From Adiantum capillus-veneris (Eukaryota > Streptophyta > Polypodiopsida > Polypodiales > Pteridaceae): a DNA stretch of 64,000 bases. A model generated the notes under the pieces. That model was given only the letters and a program-made list of their open reading frames with translations. It was not told where the DNA came from and did not search any database. The DNA lies in NCBI GenBank assembly GCA_014529385.2, contig CM043955.1:139737108-139801107 (forward strand). The letters are read 5' to 3'. Numbering within the stretch: the first letter of the stretch is position 1; each line of letters starts with the position of its first letter. This document shows positions 24,753 to 35,950 of the stretch, piece by piece. A program made the position numbers and the translations under genes.

Positions 24753-26874
24753 TGATCTGCGACATTGAGGCTCATGACCTATGGTGTATGTATAGAGTAT
24801 AGAAAGTAAAACATCAACTATTTGATTATGGTCTTCCCCTTAGTTTTTACAATGCCACATGAGACCAACCCTTCACCAGTAGTTCATGCCTAAAGCTAGA
24901 AGTATAGCAAATGCAATGTCCACTAGTTATCTGAGTCTACGAAAGTAGGATCGGGACATATCAAAAGTACCCCCCAATTCATATTGGTCAATCAAAAACC
25001 TCACATTGGTATCAAAGCACATTTTAGTAATCCTAGGAGAATGAAATGTTTTCTTCTAGCAACTGGGAATGAAATTTGGATACTTGGGTGGCTTAGGAAT
25101 ACTATTTTTTTGGGCTACATAGAGTTATGGTCAAATTTTTCCAATGAAAGGAGATATTCACATTGCTTATCAGAGTGGCATTTGAATGGTATCTAAAGCT
25201 CTCATCCCTGATGTGAGATTCCTTTTGCACAATCTTGGTCAAAATAATCTTAATACTCTTGTTGCTATCGTGAGCTTGTCCATTACATCTAGGATAGTAT
25301 GGTGTAGATTATCGATGCTTGATGGAGGCTACTTGTCGTTCAATGAAAATTTGATTTGTGAAAGACAGTGATGAAAAATCTTGATAAGTTGTTTGTACCA
25401 CGTACCTTGAGGATTTAAAGAGGATGGAAGATTGATTGGATGTCATCTCTCATAGAATCTACTACATTAAAGAAAATTGAATAGGATGCATGGCTAATAA
25501 ATTGAAGAAGATTTGTTGGGTTGAATAGTTTGAATTTATATTGATTTCTACTTCTTTATTAGTACCACAAGGACTAATGCAACTATCGTACTCGGGGATT
25601 TAATAATCATGTTGGTGCAGTCAAAGTGTGTTGACCGTAGAAGAGGGCACAAGCAATTATACGTATGCTAACAGGTGCAGGGAAGAGTGCTAAAGCAGAT
25701 GTGGAACACCTGGATAGGAAAGTGATAGCGGAGATGTATGACTAATGTGATTTTTTAGGCCAAAAGGGCTCCAAAAAATACCGGATGGGATACCAGGTAA
25801 AAGATGTTCAAAGTGCCTGGTTTTTTGCTTGAGGATGAAGAGCTTGAATTGCTCTACAAGCTGGTCTAGACTGCTTATCAAACGAAGCTGTAGAGTGGAA
25901 GATATGTCAATTCAAAGCTAAAGTGCACTGCAGATGGCACCAAGACGGAGGAGTTTCTTGTCGCGCTCTCATCGAGGAGAACCACACGGAGGCAAAGCCA
26001 AGGATTGCCAAAGTTTTTGTTGCACTCGACGTGGTTGTGCCGTTGGAGTCATGTTGTAGCAGGGACTCATGGTGTTTGTAGAAGGTTTTTCATCATAATT
26101 GGAGCAAATCATGCTAGATTTATGTGTCGTTTCTTCCCCCTCTCTCCCCTTCTTAGCTTTGCTCTGTTCTAATTGTTTAATGCCGGTGTGTGAAATGTGT
26201 TTGCCTCCTCGAGCCTCTATGTGTGAGAGAGAAAGAGGGAGTGGTGTGTGCCTTGTGAAGACTGTAAACGGGCAAGATTGGTGTGGTGTGCTATCAATTG
26301 TTGGTGCAAAGCATGAGTGCATTGGTACGTGTGTAGACGGTGATCTGTACGCAAAGGTGTTGAGTTTTAAAGGTGAACTCTAGTGAATTGGGGTGCAGTG
26401 GGTATCTTGGGCTATAGAGAGGCATCGTGTTTGTGTTTCAGGTGTGTTTCCCTTTCCCCCTATCCATCTTCCAGTGCCCCCACTGACGAGTATATGATTG
26501 CTCCTAATTGAAGATGAACTCGTGGTTTTGGAGCCGATGAAGTGCAGATTTCGAAGAGCAAGTGTGGTAAAGATGGCATGGTTGGGTTTTCTTATCTTCA
26601 TTGGGGTTGAAGATGTAGAGACCTGCTTAAAGGATTATGATTTATTTGTTGTAAAGAAGGTTGTCTAGAGAAGAAGGTGCGGTTCAAGTTTTTCCGTTGG
26701 TGGTTTGTGGCAAAGCAAAAAGATGGTATGAGGGATTGCAAGATGACAAAAAGGAAGACTCGATATCTTTGGGACTTTGTTCCACTATGTTGTTCTATGT
26801 CTAGAGTGAGATTTATTGTAGATTGCACTGAGAAGCACCCACAATAGAGAGCACAACTTAGATTTCTTGTGTTA
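24396..26874. other. Non-coding right part of the insertion
   Basis: Contains a ~183-bp tandem duplication (AATAAAAACAAAAACAAAG at 24420 and 24603, both followed by GCAAAACATCACATTGCTAT) and a GA run at 24697-24749. A CATTGGTATCAAAGCA word near 25010 resembles a Copia primer site. Frames around 25.0-26.4 kb are short and unrecognised. No gene is supported. Confidence 0.4.
24697..24749. repeat. (GA)n microsatellite
   Basis: About 50 bp of GA following the second copy of the local tandem duplication. Confidence 0.95.
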
Positions 26875-26879
26875 GTCTC

Positions 26880-28012
26880 ACAAATGCTCCTGCAACGTTC
26901 AATAGGATGATGGACATGATTTTTTGAGAGCATAGATACTATATGGGTACCATTTTCGGCAACAACATGGTTTTCTTCAAGAATGAAGAAGAGTGTAGAG
27001 AACATCTGACATCTTGGGACACATTGTTTTTTCCAAGGATGTTAGCATGGATCCAATCAAATTTTAGGCTATTTGCAAATGGCCTACATTGCAGAATGTG
27101 CATGATGTGAGGAGCTTCTTAGGCTTGTGCTTTTACTAAAGAGGTTCATCAAATAGTTTGCTAATATTGCTTCATCATTGCACACCCCTACTTAGAAAGG
27201 AATACCATTCACTTGAGGAGCTTCGCAGATTGCGACATTTGAGGAGCTCAAATAGAAGTTCTCTTTCTACCAGACATACAAAAAAGTTTTGAGGTTTATT
27301 GTGATGCTTGAAGTAGTTTAGGTGCAGTCTTAATGCAAGAGGGTGTTGAGCGTTACTTCTACTAGCCTTAGCTCAAGGACATGGATGAGCTTGTGTGCAC
27401 TTGCATAGTGTGTCAAAAAGTGAAGTATGACAGGTACAAGTGATAGGACTCCTACAACCTTTACCCATTCCAAACTGACCATGGGCATGGGCAAGGATAG
27501 CTATGTATTTCATCTTTGATCTTCCCAAGACTCAGAGTGGTCATGATGATATTTTGACTATAGTGGACACATTCACCAAGCATGCTCACTTCGTACCAAA
27601 ATGAAGAAGACACTAAAGGCCAATCATTTAGCAGTTTTTTTTGTCTCACATATTTTTTGGTTACCTGGGGTACCTACATCTATTGTTTCAGATAGAGATC
27701 TCAAATTTACAAGTTTGTTCTTGTGAGCAATGTGTGGAAATGTGTGTACTTCTCTTAAATTCTCTTCGTCGTTTCATCCATAGGCTGACAAGAAGTCAAA
27801 GATTACCAACTTAGTGGTATTAGACTTGTTGAACTACTATATCTCTGAAAATAAAACTCAGTGGGAAAAGTGTTTGCCATTGGTGGAGTTTGCTTACAAC
27901 AACATTGTTCACACTTTGACAAGGAAGACACCATTTGAAATTGTCCAAGGAGGCAAGAAGGTTGTAGTGTGGAACAAAGACAGTAAATTTTCAGGTATGA
28001 ACATGTCATAAT
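26880..28012 (+). pseudogene. Gypsy RT C-terminus, RNase H and integrase remnant
   Basis: Resumes the gypsy frame with [15 protein letters not shown] and IFGNNMVFFKNEEECREHL. The catalytic DD of the YxDD box is NN. An RNase H-like piece follows (FEVYCDA, GAVLMQEGVERY), then integrase core (TYFLVTWG..., SDRDLKFTSLF, FSSSFHP) and LLNYYISENKTQWEKCLPLV followed by EFAYNNIVHTLTRKTPFEIV. Many stops and shifts. The integrase segment matches the E5 integrase closely in pattern (KTQWEKYLPLVEFAYNN). Confidence 0.85.
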
Positions 28013-28440
28013 TGGAATTCCTTACAACTGATTGATTCATGTCCTCTTGCAAATGTGTATTTGTTTGAGTATGTGTAAGATTAAATGTACACAACATTTT
28101 ATCTTGATCCCACAGTGAGGTGATATGAATCTAAAGTGACGAGATTTAGTGCATCAAGACATCCGCTACATATCAGCGCAATCTAGATGTGATGACTAGA
28201 TAAGTCATAATGATCACGACTCATATTTAAGCTCTCGATAGGGGGATAGTGATGTGGATGTGATTGTGATTGTCAAGTGGCCAATGTGCTTTGTGCTAGT
28301 GCATGGTTTGAGTAGTCAAATTGCATGTCTGTATAGAGTCAATTTCTATTGAGTTTGTTTATTGTTTACTCTCTATTTTGTAAGGGTAATCAACGGCAAT
28401 TACTCTTCTTTGTGTGGTTTTTTTTACTCTTTTTTTTTTG

Positions 28441-28469
28441 GCGGGGGTGCGGGGGGGGGGGTAGTAATA
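28441..28469 (+). promoter_or_regulatory. G-rich polypurine tract before 3' LTR
   Basis: Gs with GTAGTAA directly before TGTCACAAAATG. This is the same arrangement as the E1 tract before TGTCACAAATG. It is preceded by a GGTAATCAACGGCAATTAC stretch that corresponds to CGTAATCAAGGGCGATTAC in E1. Confidence 0.5.
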
Positions 28470-30400
28470 TGTCACAAAATGATGTCGTGGTTACACTTAT
28501 CAGCACACAGAGAGAGGGCAACTGTACGGGCAATAATACGGCACTCTTGAAACATGCAGTGAATCCTGTCGCAAAACACAAGGTCATGTGGGAGGGCTGT
28601 ACGACAACTTCTTGGTGCCAATTATGAAAGCAACCAAATTCCATTGCTTTTGGTGCTTCTAATTTTGGCAGATAGAACTTTTGAGGGTGCTAGCTTCTAT
28701 GCAAGTTTCTTTGCAAACATCACCCAATGCTATTAGAACATTCCCTTTATTGGTTACTTTGGACTTGTTAGCATCTTATTAGAAATTATCAAGCTTCAAT
28801 GCATATAAGAGAGTGCCTTGGTGTCCACTGTCAAATTAGTGCATGGTTGCACTATTGCAGAGTGAACTCCCTGGGAGTCGTACTTCATGACCTAGTAGTA
28901 TAAAACTACCACCAAAACAAGCGCCTGACTTGGGGACCAATGCATCTGGTTAGAGAACTTCACTCTACGACTTCTCAACTCAACTTGTTTTGAAGTTAAA
29001 AGTATTGATGGTTTTCAAGTTTCAACAGGTGCGATGTTGATTCACTACCTCGCCAATGGCTTGCCAATTACAAGTTTTACTGACCAAACATGCACTGTTA
29101 GCTATCGAGCTTTTGTTCACCCGTGCCCGCTATTATCCACATCAATGCACACACATGCTTTCCAATGCTTGGCACCCATGTGATTGTGTGAACATCTGAA
29201 CACCATGTAATTGTCCAATAGATAATGAATTTCTAGAGCATGTACTACCACGAGAAGATGACTTTAAAGCGGATTCAACTTAAGTACATACACATACCAT
29301 CACACCTCGTGTATTTATCAACTCACAAAGGGGTTTCTCATTCTAGTCTAATCAAGAGGTGCTTTACTGAATTAAATTGAATGCAAGGTTGTCACTGCAT
29401 GATCGTACGCAAAATTACGGTACAATTTCGTATGGGAATATGTGATGTATTTCAAATTGTATCATACGGTTTAGATAAATACGGTGTTTTTACTTATTAT
29501 TTTTAAAGAACATCTACCAATTACCTCATGACTTCGGACTACACCTAGGTCCAACGGTTAAAGGGCCGAACAACTTACAAAAAATGACCTGGGGGGTAGG
29601 CACAAAGACCAAAGTCTCAAGGTAGAGGCTTCAAAAAAAAAAAAAAGAAGGTTGGACCATATTCGTATAAGTAAAGCCATACAATTGTATACAGTAGGCA
29701 CAAAGACCAAAGTCTCAAGGTAGAGGCTTCAAAAAAAAAAAAAAAAAACGGTTGGACCATATTTGTATAAGTAAAGCCAGACAATTGTATACCGTACTAC
29801 TGTACGATTCGCAAGGTGTACAAAAACTTCCATGATTGAATGTCTACTTGGGATTCCTAGTTTGTGGCCCTATTGTCTAGTGGCATGCATCAACAGGCAT
29901 AGAGAAGTTTCTACAACACCAAGGGGTGAACAAGTTATATCACAAGGGTCAAAAGCACCCACACCACATATAGGGACTATAGGGACTACAATCGAGTCCT
30001 AGATATATTTTCCTTCGTAGTACATTGGGTTGAGACCCATAGATATGGAACACAGCCTCTCCAAAAAGCACCAATGTTAGCTTCTTCCATTTAGAGCCAA
30101 ACATAGTGGCATAAGACATGCCAGTCCCCATAAACATTCTGGGACGTGATCTATGCAATTCCAAGCTGCATTCAGCGAGGCTTAAAAGACTGTTTAGAGA
30201 GAAATCCTGAAAATAAGCTTCTTAATTAGAGCAATACATATGTGGCTCTGTAGATAATTAGAAAAACATGGATAACACCTATTAATTTGAAACACTTTTC
30301 CCAGTACCGCACTCGACCATAACTCCAATGTTTAAAACCATTTTATATAGAGAAAGAATCTGCATGTATAATTGCAACAAATGGAGCTGCAAATGAACAT
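28470..30400. other. LTR remnant, then non-coding DNA
   Basis: Begins with an LTR-like TGTCACAAAATG and includes CTGTACGGGCAA, but the LTR cannot be followed to an end. A 98-bp tandem duplication lies at 29597-29694 and 29695-29792 (TAGGCACAAAGACCAAAGTC, each with an A-rich run). A 71-codon minus frame at 30164-29949 (LVLFGEAVFHIYGSQPNVLR) is protein-like but not recognised. Confidence 0.4.
29597..29792. repeat. 98-bp tandem duplication with poly-A runs
   Basis: Two copies of TAGGCACAAAGACCAAAGTC...GAGGCTTC followed by A15-18, GGTTGGACCATATTCGTATA and ACAATTGTATAC. They differ at a few positions and in poly-A length. Confidence 0.9.
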
Positions 30401-30696
30401 CCTGGGGAATTACAGCTTAACTTGGCAGTTCCTCTCATATATTAAAATGTGGTGGTGAACATGGGCTCACTCCCCTCACATACACAAATAGAGTACCCTC
30501 AATCCTAAGCCTGCACCTTCAGCTATAAACCCTTGGTGTCTATTATTCTAACCTCAACAAAGAAGAGGAAGACATGTTTTGCTTCATTGATAACAAACTG
30601 TGCTCAATTTATCAATGTGATGTACAACAATGATATAGACATGGCAGCTTTTATTATACAAGGCTTGCGGTCACCTGATTACATGTAGTGAATAAA
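30400..30696 (-). other. Probable 3' UTR of the PX/Rubicon-homology gene
   Basis: Non-coding sequence directly downstream of the stop codon, before the next unrelated frame. The polyadenylation site was not located. Confidence 0.4.
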
Positions 30697-31605
30697 TCAC
30701 CAAGAAACTTGCCACAAGCGCGGTTTCGGCAGCAAACTATAGAAAGACGGCCAATTCTTGGGAGTGTGAGACTGTCTATCCAGCTCAAACCCACCTTGAA
30801 GATCTGCTCCTCCTGCCAAAGAGGAAGATGCAGTCACATCTTCACCACCTAAAAGCAGCGTCACCTCCCTATGATTTTCAGCAAGCTCTTCGGTTTGGGA
30901 GAGTTCCGACACTCCGGACAACGCAGACTTGCTGCTCTGATCATCACAACACACAGGGCACGTGGAGAATTTTGAAAAGCAAGCCTTGTGAAAAGGTGTG
31001 TGACAGACCTTGCAATTCGTTGTGTTTTCCTCCTGCAAAAAAAACGCTATTGAAGTTGGTTTCTCTATGAAGAGAAGCACTTTCAGTACAAGTGATGGGC
31101 CCCTTTAGAGTTCATTTGAAAAAAATGCGTGTACAATCGAAGAGTGGTAACCTCAAAAGGAAAAATGGGACTGAAAGGTTCTTCACAAAGAACTCCAGCA
31201 CCACACCATTCTCCAGCTTCTGAACATACAGAGCAATGCTTCATTACATGCAGTCTCAAGGTGTCCATCACATTCTTGAGAACACTCGGCAACACTGTAC
31301 AACACAAGAATGAAGAAGATCAGACAGGTTTAATCCTACAAGCATTTATCATAAAAAAAGTAAAGGATGTCAATTCTACCTGCGAAGGCACCTTTAGAGA
31401 GATCTTCTAGATCTTGCAGGGCAAAAAAATCATTGTTTTCCATAAGATACCGCCGTGAAACCATTTTCTGCACGATTCTGGCACGACTAGGGCACAGTAT
31501 ACAAGCTAGCAGTTTGCTTAGCTTCCTTCTGGTCTCTTTAACATGAGAAAGGATTGGTACCCTGGAATATAGATAGGGATTTACAGCACTGACACACAAC
31601 ATTGG
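30697..31605 (-). CDS. Plant PX/Rubicon-homology (DUF4206) protein, last 3 exons
   Basis: Three minus-strand exons, 31605-31380, 31294-31152 and 31032-30697, each bounded by AG/GT and joining in frame. They read PMLCVSAVNPYLYSRVPILS, SRRYLMENNDFFALQDLEDL, SKGAFA-VLPSVLKNVMDTLR, HCSVCSEAGEWCGAGVLCEE, FPFE-EENTTNCKVCHTPFHK and ACFSKFSTCPVC. This is the C-terminal zinc-binding Rubicon-homology region of plant PX-domain proteins implicated in endosome/autophagy traffic. The paired Cys/His ligands are all present. A Ser/Glu-rich tail of about 85 residues follows to TGA. Upstream exons were not found before 33 kb. They may lie beyond long, transposon-filled introns. Open frame and intact splice sites argue for a live gene. 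Confidence 0.88.
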
Positions 31606-32812
31606 CTGCAAAAAGCATACAGGTAACTGAATCAATGCTCGAACAGCCCAACTTTGCATATAAAAGCCATCTTCATTAACAACCTTGAAACTTCAATTAG
31701 GATAGGGCAAGAATTTGCAATGCCAACAACAAGCATTAAAATTGAGATAAAAAGGTATTTCACACTGTCAAGTCCGTATCCCAAAGGAATGAAAATGTGC
31801 TGCTGCTTGAAACTCTTTCAGTAATGCAGTCTTCAGGATGATAATATACTGCAGCTGGATTTTCCAACACTACTGAACATTGTCAAGATACAAATGCCCA
31901 TACTACCACTCATATGATTGCCGTCATTGGTAACAAATACAAGTTCCCCAAAGTCGCCAGCTTCATTGTATGCATAGTTTTGCACTATAGCTACCAAAAC
32001 TACAGCTGCATTGTATGCACCGTTTTACACGATGTTAATATGTACTCTCTCCTCCTAAACACTGTCCCATCTTTGTTTTATACCACAAGGTCAAGCATAT
32101 CAAGTAGACTCCAAAAATCAAATTTGGTGAAATTTGGATCACAAAAGTGAGACTTAAGCGAGATTCTTGAAAACTGAGTCTACGGACACTAAACAGTTGA
32201 TAACTTGGACAGATCTTGTTCAAACTAAACCAAAGTTGTCCAGAAACCACAACAAGGTGATTACTTGACAAAACAAGCCTAAGAAGTGAAAAAAACTAAG
32301 AAAAGTAAATAATCGCAATTATTTACTACCAAGACCCAGAGACAAGATTTTTGACTTTTGAGTTTGTACAGTGTTAGAACAACATAATACAAGGCCACTG
32401 GTCAATTTTGGGTTCCATAACGTCCAAATTGGTACATGTTAAACTCACCCTTGCATTAGATAGTACATTGTGCACAAGCCTTTGCGGAACAATGGGACAA
32501 AATACTCAACTAAGAAGTGCGCTCAGTTTGTGATGTACAAAAAACAGAAAACTATGGACAGAGAAGGTAGATCAGCTATGGCTGGGGGGAGCCGGTTTGG
32601 GAGTTCGAAACTCTTGAATGACAGCTTTACCACCTCGATAGACAACCCATTTGCCTTGTTTGCAGGCTTCATGCATCTTCTTGAGCTCGCTTGTTTTACT
32701 TCAGTTGATTCGTAGTCAATTCTTCGGCGATCCAAAGATTTTGTCCCTTGAGAAGGCGAGATTGTCGTAGCAACCTTAGTCGCTCTTCTTTGTCCTTGAA
32801 GGTGAGCATACA

Positions 32813-32818
<6 letters not shown>
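31606..32818. other. Probable intron sequence upstream of PX exons
   Basis: A pyrimidine-rich stretch precedes the exon at 31605. A minus-strand frame at 32813-32523 (RCMKPANKANGLSIEVVKLS then FKSFELPNRLPP) looks protein-like, but I cannot name it. It might be an upstream exon or a transposon fragment. Confidence 0.35.

Positions 32819-32862
<44 letters not shown>
32819..32862. repeat. (GA)n microsatellite
   Basis: GA run that directly abuts the 3' terminus of a LINE copy on its right. Confidence 0.95.
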
Positions 32863-32867
<5 letters not shown>

Positions 32868-34455
32868 GAAATGATATATTATCCTTCAAAAGGCCGAAGT
32901 GACCTATGAGACCAAAAAGTTACAAAGTGTGAATTTAATACAATGTTGAGTATCGAAAAAAAAAACTAAATGATACTAAAAGAAGGTACCGAAAAAGATA
33001 CTGCAACATCCTAAACTACTGGAAGTGAGCTAAGCAGCTAGCTGGAACCGTGTAGGGTATGAGTAATAGTTGATACAATGAGTGAACGGCTAATACAATG
33101 AGTGAACGGCTAATACAATGAGTGATACAATCTCAACAGAGGTGAGTGGATAATGTGTGACCATGAAGTCATAGGATATCCATCATCGGTCGCTGGCGGA
33201 TCTCATCAATATCCTCCATTGTCAGTATTCTGACTGGGCGTCTCGGGTGCCGAGCTACAATGGTTTGGATCCTGTGCTACAGCCTCCGTCGATGTTGTGA
33301 AGCTCCTCGCAGTCGTCAGCATATGGATCTCCCTGACTCGATTGCTCGATCAATAACTGTGCCTATGGTGCGGGTGAGATCTGAGCTCTACTGTGAAAGC
33401 TGCTCCTCAAGCTGCCCAATTGGTCTAAAGAAATCTGTAATCTAGCCTCTGAGATTCGTTCTCCCGTAATCTCCTCATCAGGCTCTCTCTGTGTCTACAC
33501 AACTCTAGTAAAAACAGTCCAAGACATCTCTGGTCCTGGTATCTCATGACTCTAGAAAGTGGTTCAAAACCCTCTCTGAACAAGCAATGAAAGCAGCCAC
33601 GTATCTCATAGTATACGGGGCAATGACATATGTAGTGCAGCTCTGCCTCGGCTCCAAATGGCATACGTGTAACGTGACATATCCTGGCCTTTGTTGGTAC
33701 TCCTCCTCCAACTCTACCAATCTCAACCTGAAGCCGAAGAGAAGATGTGCGTATCTGACCAATAGCACACCGTACCCCATGTGATAAGCGTGTATCCACG
33801 TACCTAGGCCTAGTCACAAAGCTATCTTCGTGCCCAGCTCCCATGTCGGCTGAATCCACCATGTCCTCCTGGTGTATCTAGTTGAATCAAGTCCTGACAG
33901 ATGAGTCAAGTGATCTCTGTCCCTGTGAGAGTCAAACAGGGTACATCCAGAGAGTACTGGAAGGGTGGCAATCTGTTCATGCTGAGACCGTGATGTCATT
34001 GTCCATACCAGCAGGCTATCTCCCCCTGTTGCACTAGCTGTTGGGAGGACTCAAGGGCTAGCCGGGCATATCTGTCTCTGGGGAGGTCCCATAAACTGTG
34101 TATAAAGGAGACTAATCTAGTAAGTGCATCGTCCACCAGGGGAGGTGCCGCCAACTCGGCTCGAATAATCTCATGTAGTACTGAAGCCTTGGCTCTAATC
34201 ATCCGAGTAATCATAGAAACCAAAGGCCTCTCCACCCATCAGTGCTACCGGATTTTCCATGGTGATCCACTGAGGGTCCCCATATCTGATGTACAGCATG
34301 GCTAAAGCCACCAGAGTGTCAAAAAGTCAGAGCTTTGTTCGAGGTTCCTAAAACAAAACCAGTGTATACATCCTCTCCAATACCCCAATGTTGCATAAGC
34401 TCTGGTCAGTCTAGTCTCTGCTGCTCTCCTCAATGAAAACACTAGCCCACTGATG
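32863..34455 (-). mobile_element. LINE copy 1, 5'-truncated, decayed
   Basis: A colinear homologue of the 3' part of the LINE at 45659-47260. On the minus strand it shows GLEWERPLVSMI-like and SMITRMIRAKASVLHEIIRA segments, PPLVDDALTRLVSFIHSLWD, LARDR/LPRDRYARLALESSQQ, and a C-terminal zinc-knuckle-like block with ARICHVTRMP and LHYICHCPVYYEIRGCFHCL. Frames shift several times. The copy begins (5' end) near 34455 within the reverse-transcriptase thumb and ends with CATTTCATTT next to the GA run. Such 5' truncation is typical of target-primed reverse transcription. No reverse-transcriptase palm is present. Confidence 0.85.
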
Positions 34456-34937
34456 ACAGAGAGAGACGAGAAGCGCGCGAGCTAGGGCTTCCTCATGCTG
34501 TTTAGCTATGTCTCGAGCCGACCACTCCTAGTTTCTCGTGGTCGCCTACACCAATCAACCGTCGCCATTGAACTGCCGTCTACTGGGTGCCGGTGTGCTG
34601 CTGCGTGCTGAGGTGCTTCCTGTATTTTTGCTGCTCGCCACAATTGCAGACCCAAGAGCCAGACCCCCCCCCCTTTGCCTCCATCCACAGTCTGCTATCA
34701 GTGACTGTGAGCCTGCGATGGTTTTCTTTATTTTCTTTTCTGTCTTTTTATCCAAGTTTTCTATCGTGTTTCTCTGTTTGTTGCATGGTTGTACATTTGC
34801 CTGATTGTGATTTCTTCTTTTGTGTGCAATGCCTACGTTGCGTGTTCTGCATGTTTGTATATGTGTTTGTGTGATTGCTTGTGAGTGGGGATGCCTGTGT
34901 GTTGTGTGTATGTGGTTTGTGGGGTTGTTTGGTGGGT
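34456..34937. other. Unassigned sequence before G tract
   Basis: Pyrimidine- and TG-rich on the plus strand, with a short poly-C at about 34666. The long minus-strand frame crossing 34555-35181 is low complexity (Pro, Asn, Thr, Gln runs) and depends on the G tract, so it is not called. Confidence 0.4.

Positions 34938-34968
<31 letters not shown>
34938..34968. repeat. Poly-G tract (31 bp)
   Basis: Uninterrupted G run marking the left boundary of a 622-bp duplicated unit. Confidence 0.95.
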
Positions 34969-34970
<2 letters not shown>

Positions 34971-35950
34971 GGGTTGTCTGCACGAATGTTGTTTGCTGCT
35001 TATTTTTGTTGTTTGTTTCTTTGTTTGCTGGACATTTGATTTGTGCAATGAGAGTCGCTGGTTTGGAGGTGTAGCGGGCTAGGGTGGGTCTTTGCCTCGC
35101 CTTCTCCTTGTTGTTTGCAGGTTGTTGATCATTGCAAGGGATGCTCTCTCTCCTGGATCTCAGTGTAGAGTATTTATGCAATGGTGACGCTTATTCTTTC
35201 CGGATGCACCCTTGGCCTTGGAGATCCAGAATCTGATCTGGAGATTCTTTGGTGGAGTTTTCGGCCTCCTCGTCGAAGTCTAGATGGCCTGTTTCTATTA
35301 AAGATCTCTGCTACTTTCTCTTCTTCCTCCCTTAAGTAGTTTTGTTTGAAAAACGCTGATGCAAACACCTAACCGCATAGAAGGTGTACTAATAGTAGTT
35401 GTGCCTAAAAACCGCTCATGCAAACACCTCCTAGGGGAGTCCCTTTTGCATCATTCTTGATGATGAATCATCGTCATCCAATGCTTATTTTTTAAACATT
35501 AGGGGAATATGAAAAAAGGCTGAAACAATTCTAGATCTCCACCAATTTGCACACCAAGGGGGGTTGCTTTTGCGCGGGGGGCGGCGGGGGGGGGGGGGTG
35601 TACACGAATGTTGTTTGCTGCTTATTTTTGCTCTTTGCTTCTTTGTTTGTTGGACATTTGATATGTGCAATGAGAGTCGCTGGTTTGGAGGTGTGGCAGG
35701 CTAGGGTGGGTCTTTGCCTCGCCTTCTCCTTGTTGTTTGCAGGTTGTTGGTCATTACAAGGGATGGCTAGAGGCTCTCTCTCTCTCCCAGATCTTGGTGT
35801 AGTGTATTTATGCAATGGTGACGCTTATTCTTTTCGGATGCACCGTTGGCCTTGGAGATCTGCAATCTGATCTTGGAGATTCTTTGGCAGTTTTCGGCCT
35901 CCTCGTCAAAGTCTAGGTGGCTTGTTTCTATTTAAGCTCTCTGCTACTTT
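34969..35950. repeat. 622-bp tandem duplication, second copy split by E1
   Basis: Unit 1 (34969-35575) and unit 2 (from about 35600) share GAATGTTGTTTGCTGCTTAT at 34984 and 35606, then follow each other with small changes. Unit 2 is cut at 35950 by element E1 and resumes at 44987-45233 (ACTTTCTTCTCTTCCTCCCT ... AAGGGGGTTGCTTTTGCAGA). Each unit starts after a G tract. The unit has no recognisable gene. CTCCTTGTTGTTTGCAGG resembles a splice acceptor. Confidence 0.85.

Larger units (their letters stand above)
18163..26874. mobile_element. 8.7-kb insertion in gypsy RT, flanked by GTCTC
   Basis: GTCTC at 18158-18162 recurs at 26875-26879. Removing 18163-26879 restores the uninterrupted frame [17 protein letters not shown] of the gypsy reverse transcriptase. 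The segment begins TGTCGTAGGC and ends TTGTGTTA. I found no terminal inverted repeats and no matching LTR at its two ends, so the type of element is unknown. It carries a hAT pseudogene on the plus strand and a kinase-like/RING gene remnant on the minus strand. It may be several successive insertions or a transposon that lost one end. Confidence 0.65.
15077..28469 (+). mobile_element. Old Ty3/gypsy element, split by two insertions
   Basis: Plus-strand gypsy coding fragments occur in canonical order: end of gag and protease (15203-15470), rest of protease to mid reverse transcriptase (17307-18162), then the remainder of reverse transcriptase to integrase (26880-28012). They end with a purine tract and an LTR-like TGTCACAAAATG at 28470. 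Both gaps are filled by insertions with 5-bp target repeats (GAGTT, GTCTC), and the frame resumes exactly when they are removed. The coding sequence belongs to the same family as E1 and E5 to the right. Many stops make it inactive. The 5' LTR and most of gag are missing. Confidence 0.8.

Noticed and set aside
25012-25196. Copia gag after a TGGTATCAAAGCA word
   Set aside because: Only the primer-like word is convincing; the following frame has no gag motif and no LTR end could be defined.
34555-35181. 208-codon minus frame rich in Pro, Asn and Thr
   Set aside because: Low complexity, crosses a 31-bp G tract and overlaps a duplicated non-coding unit; no domain.
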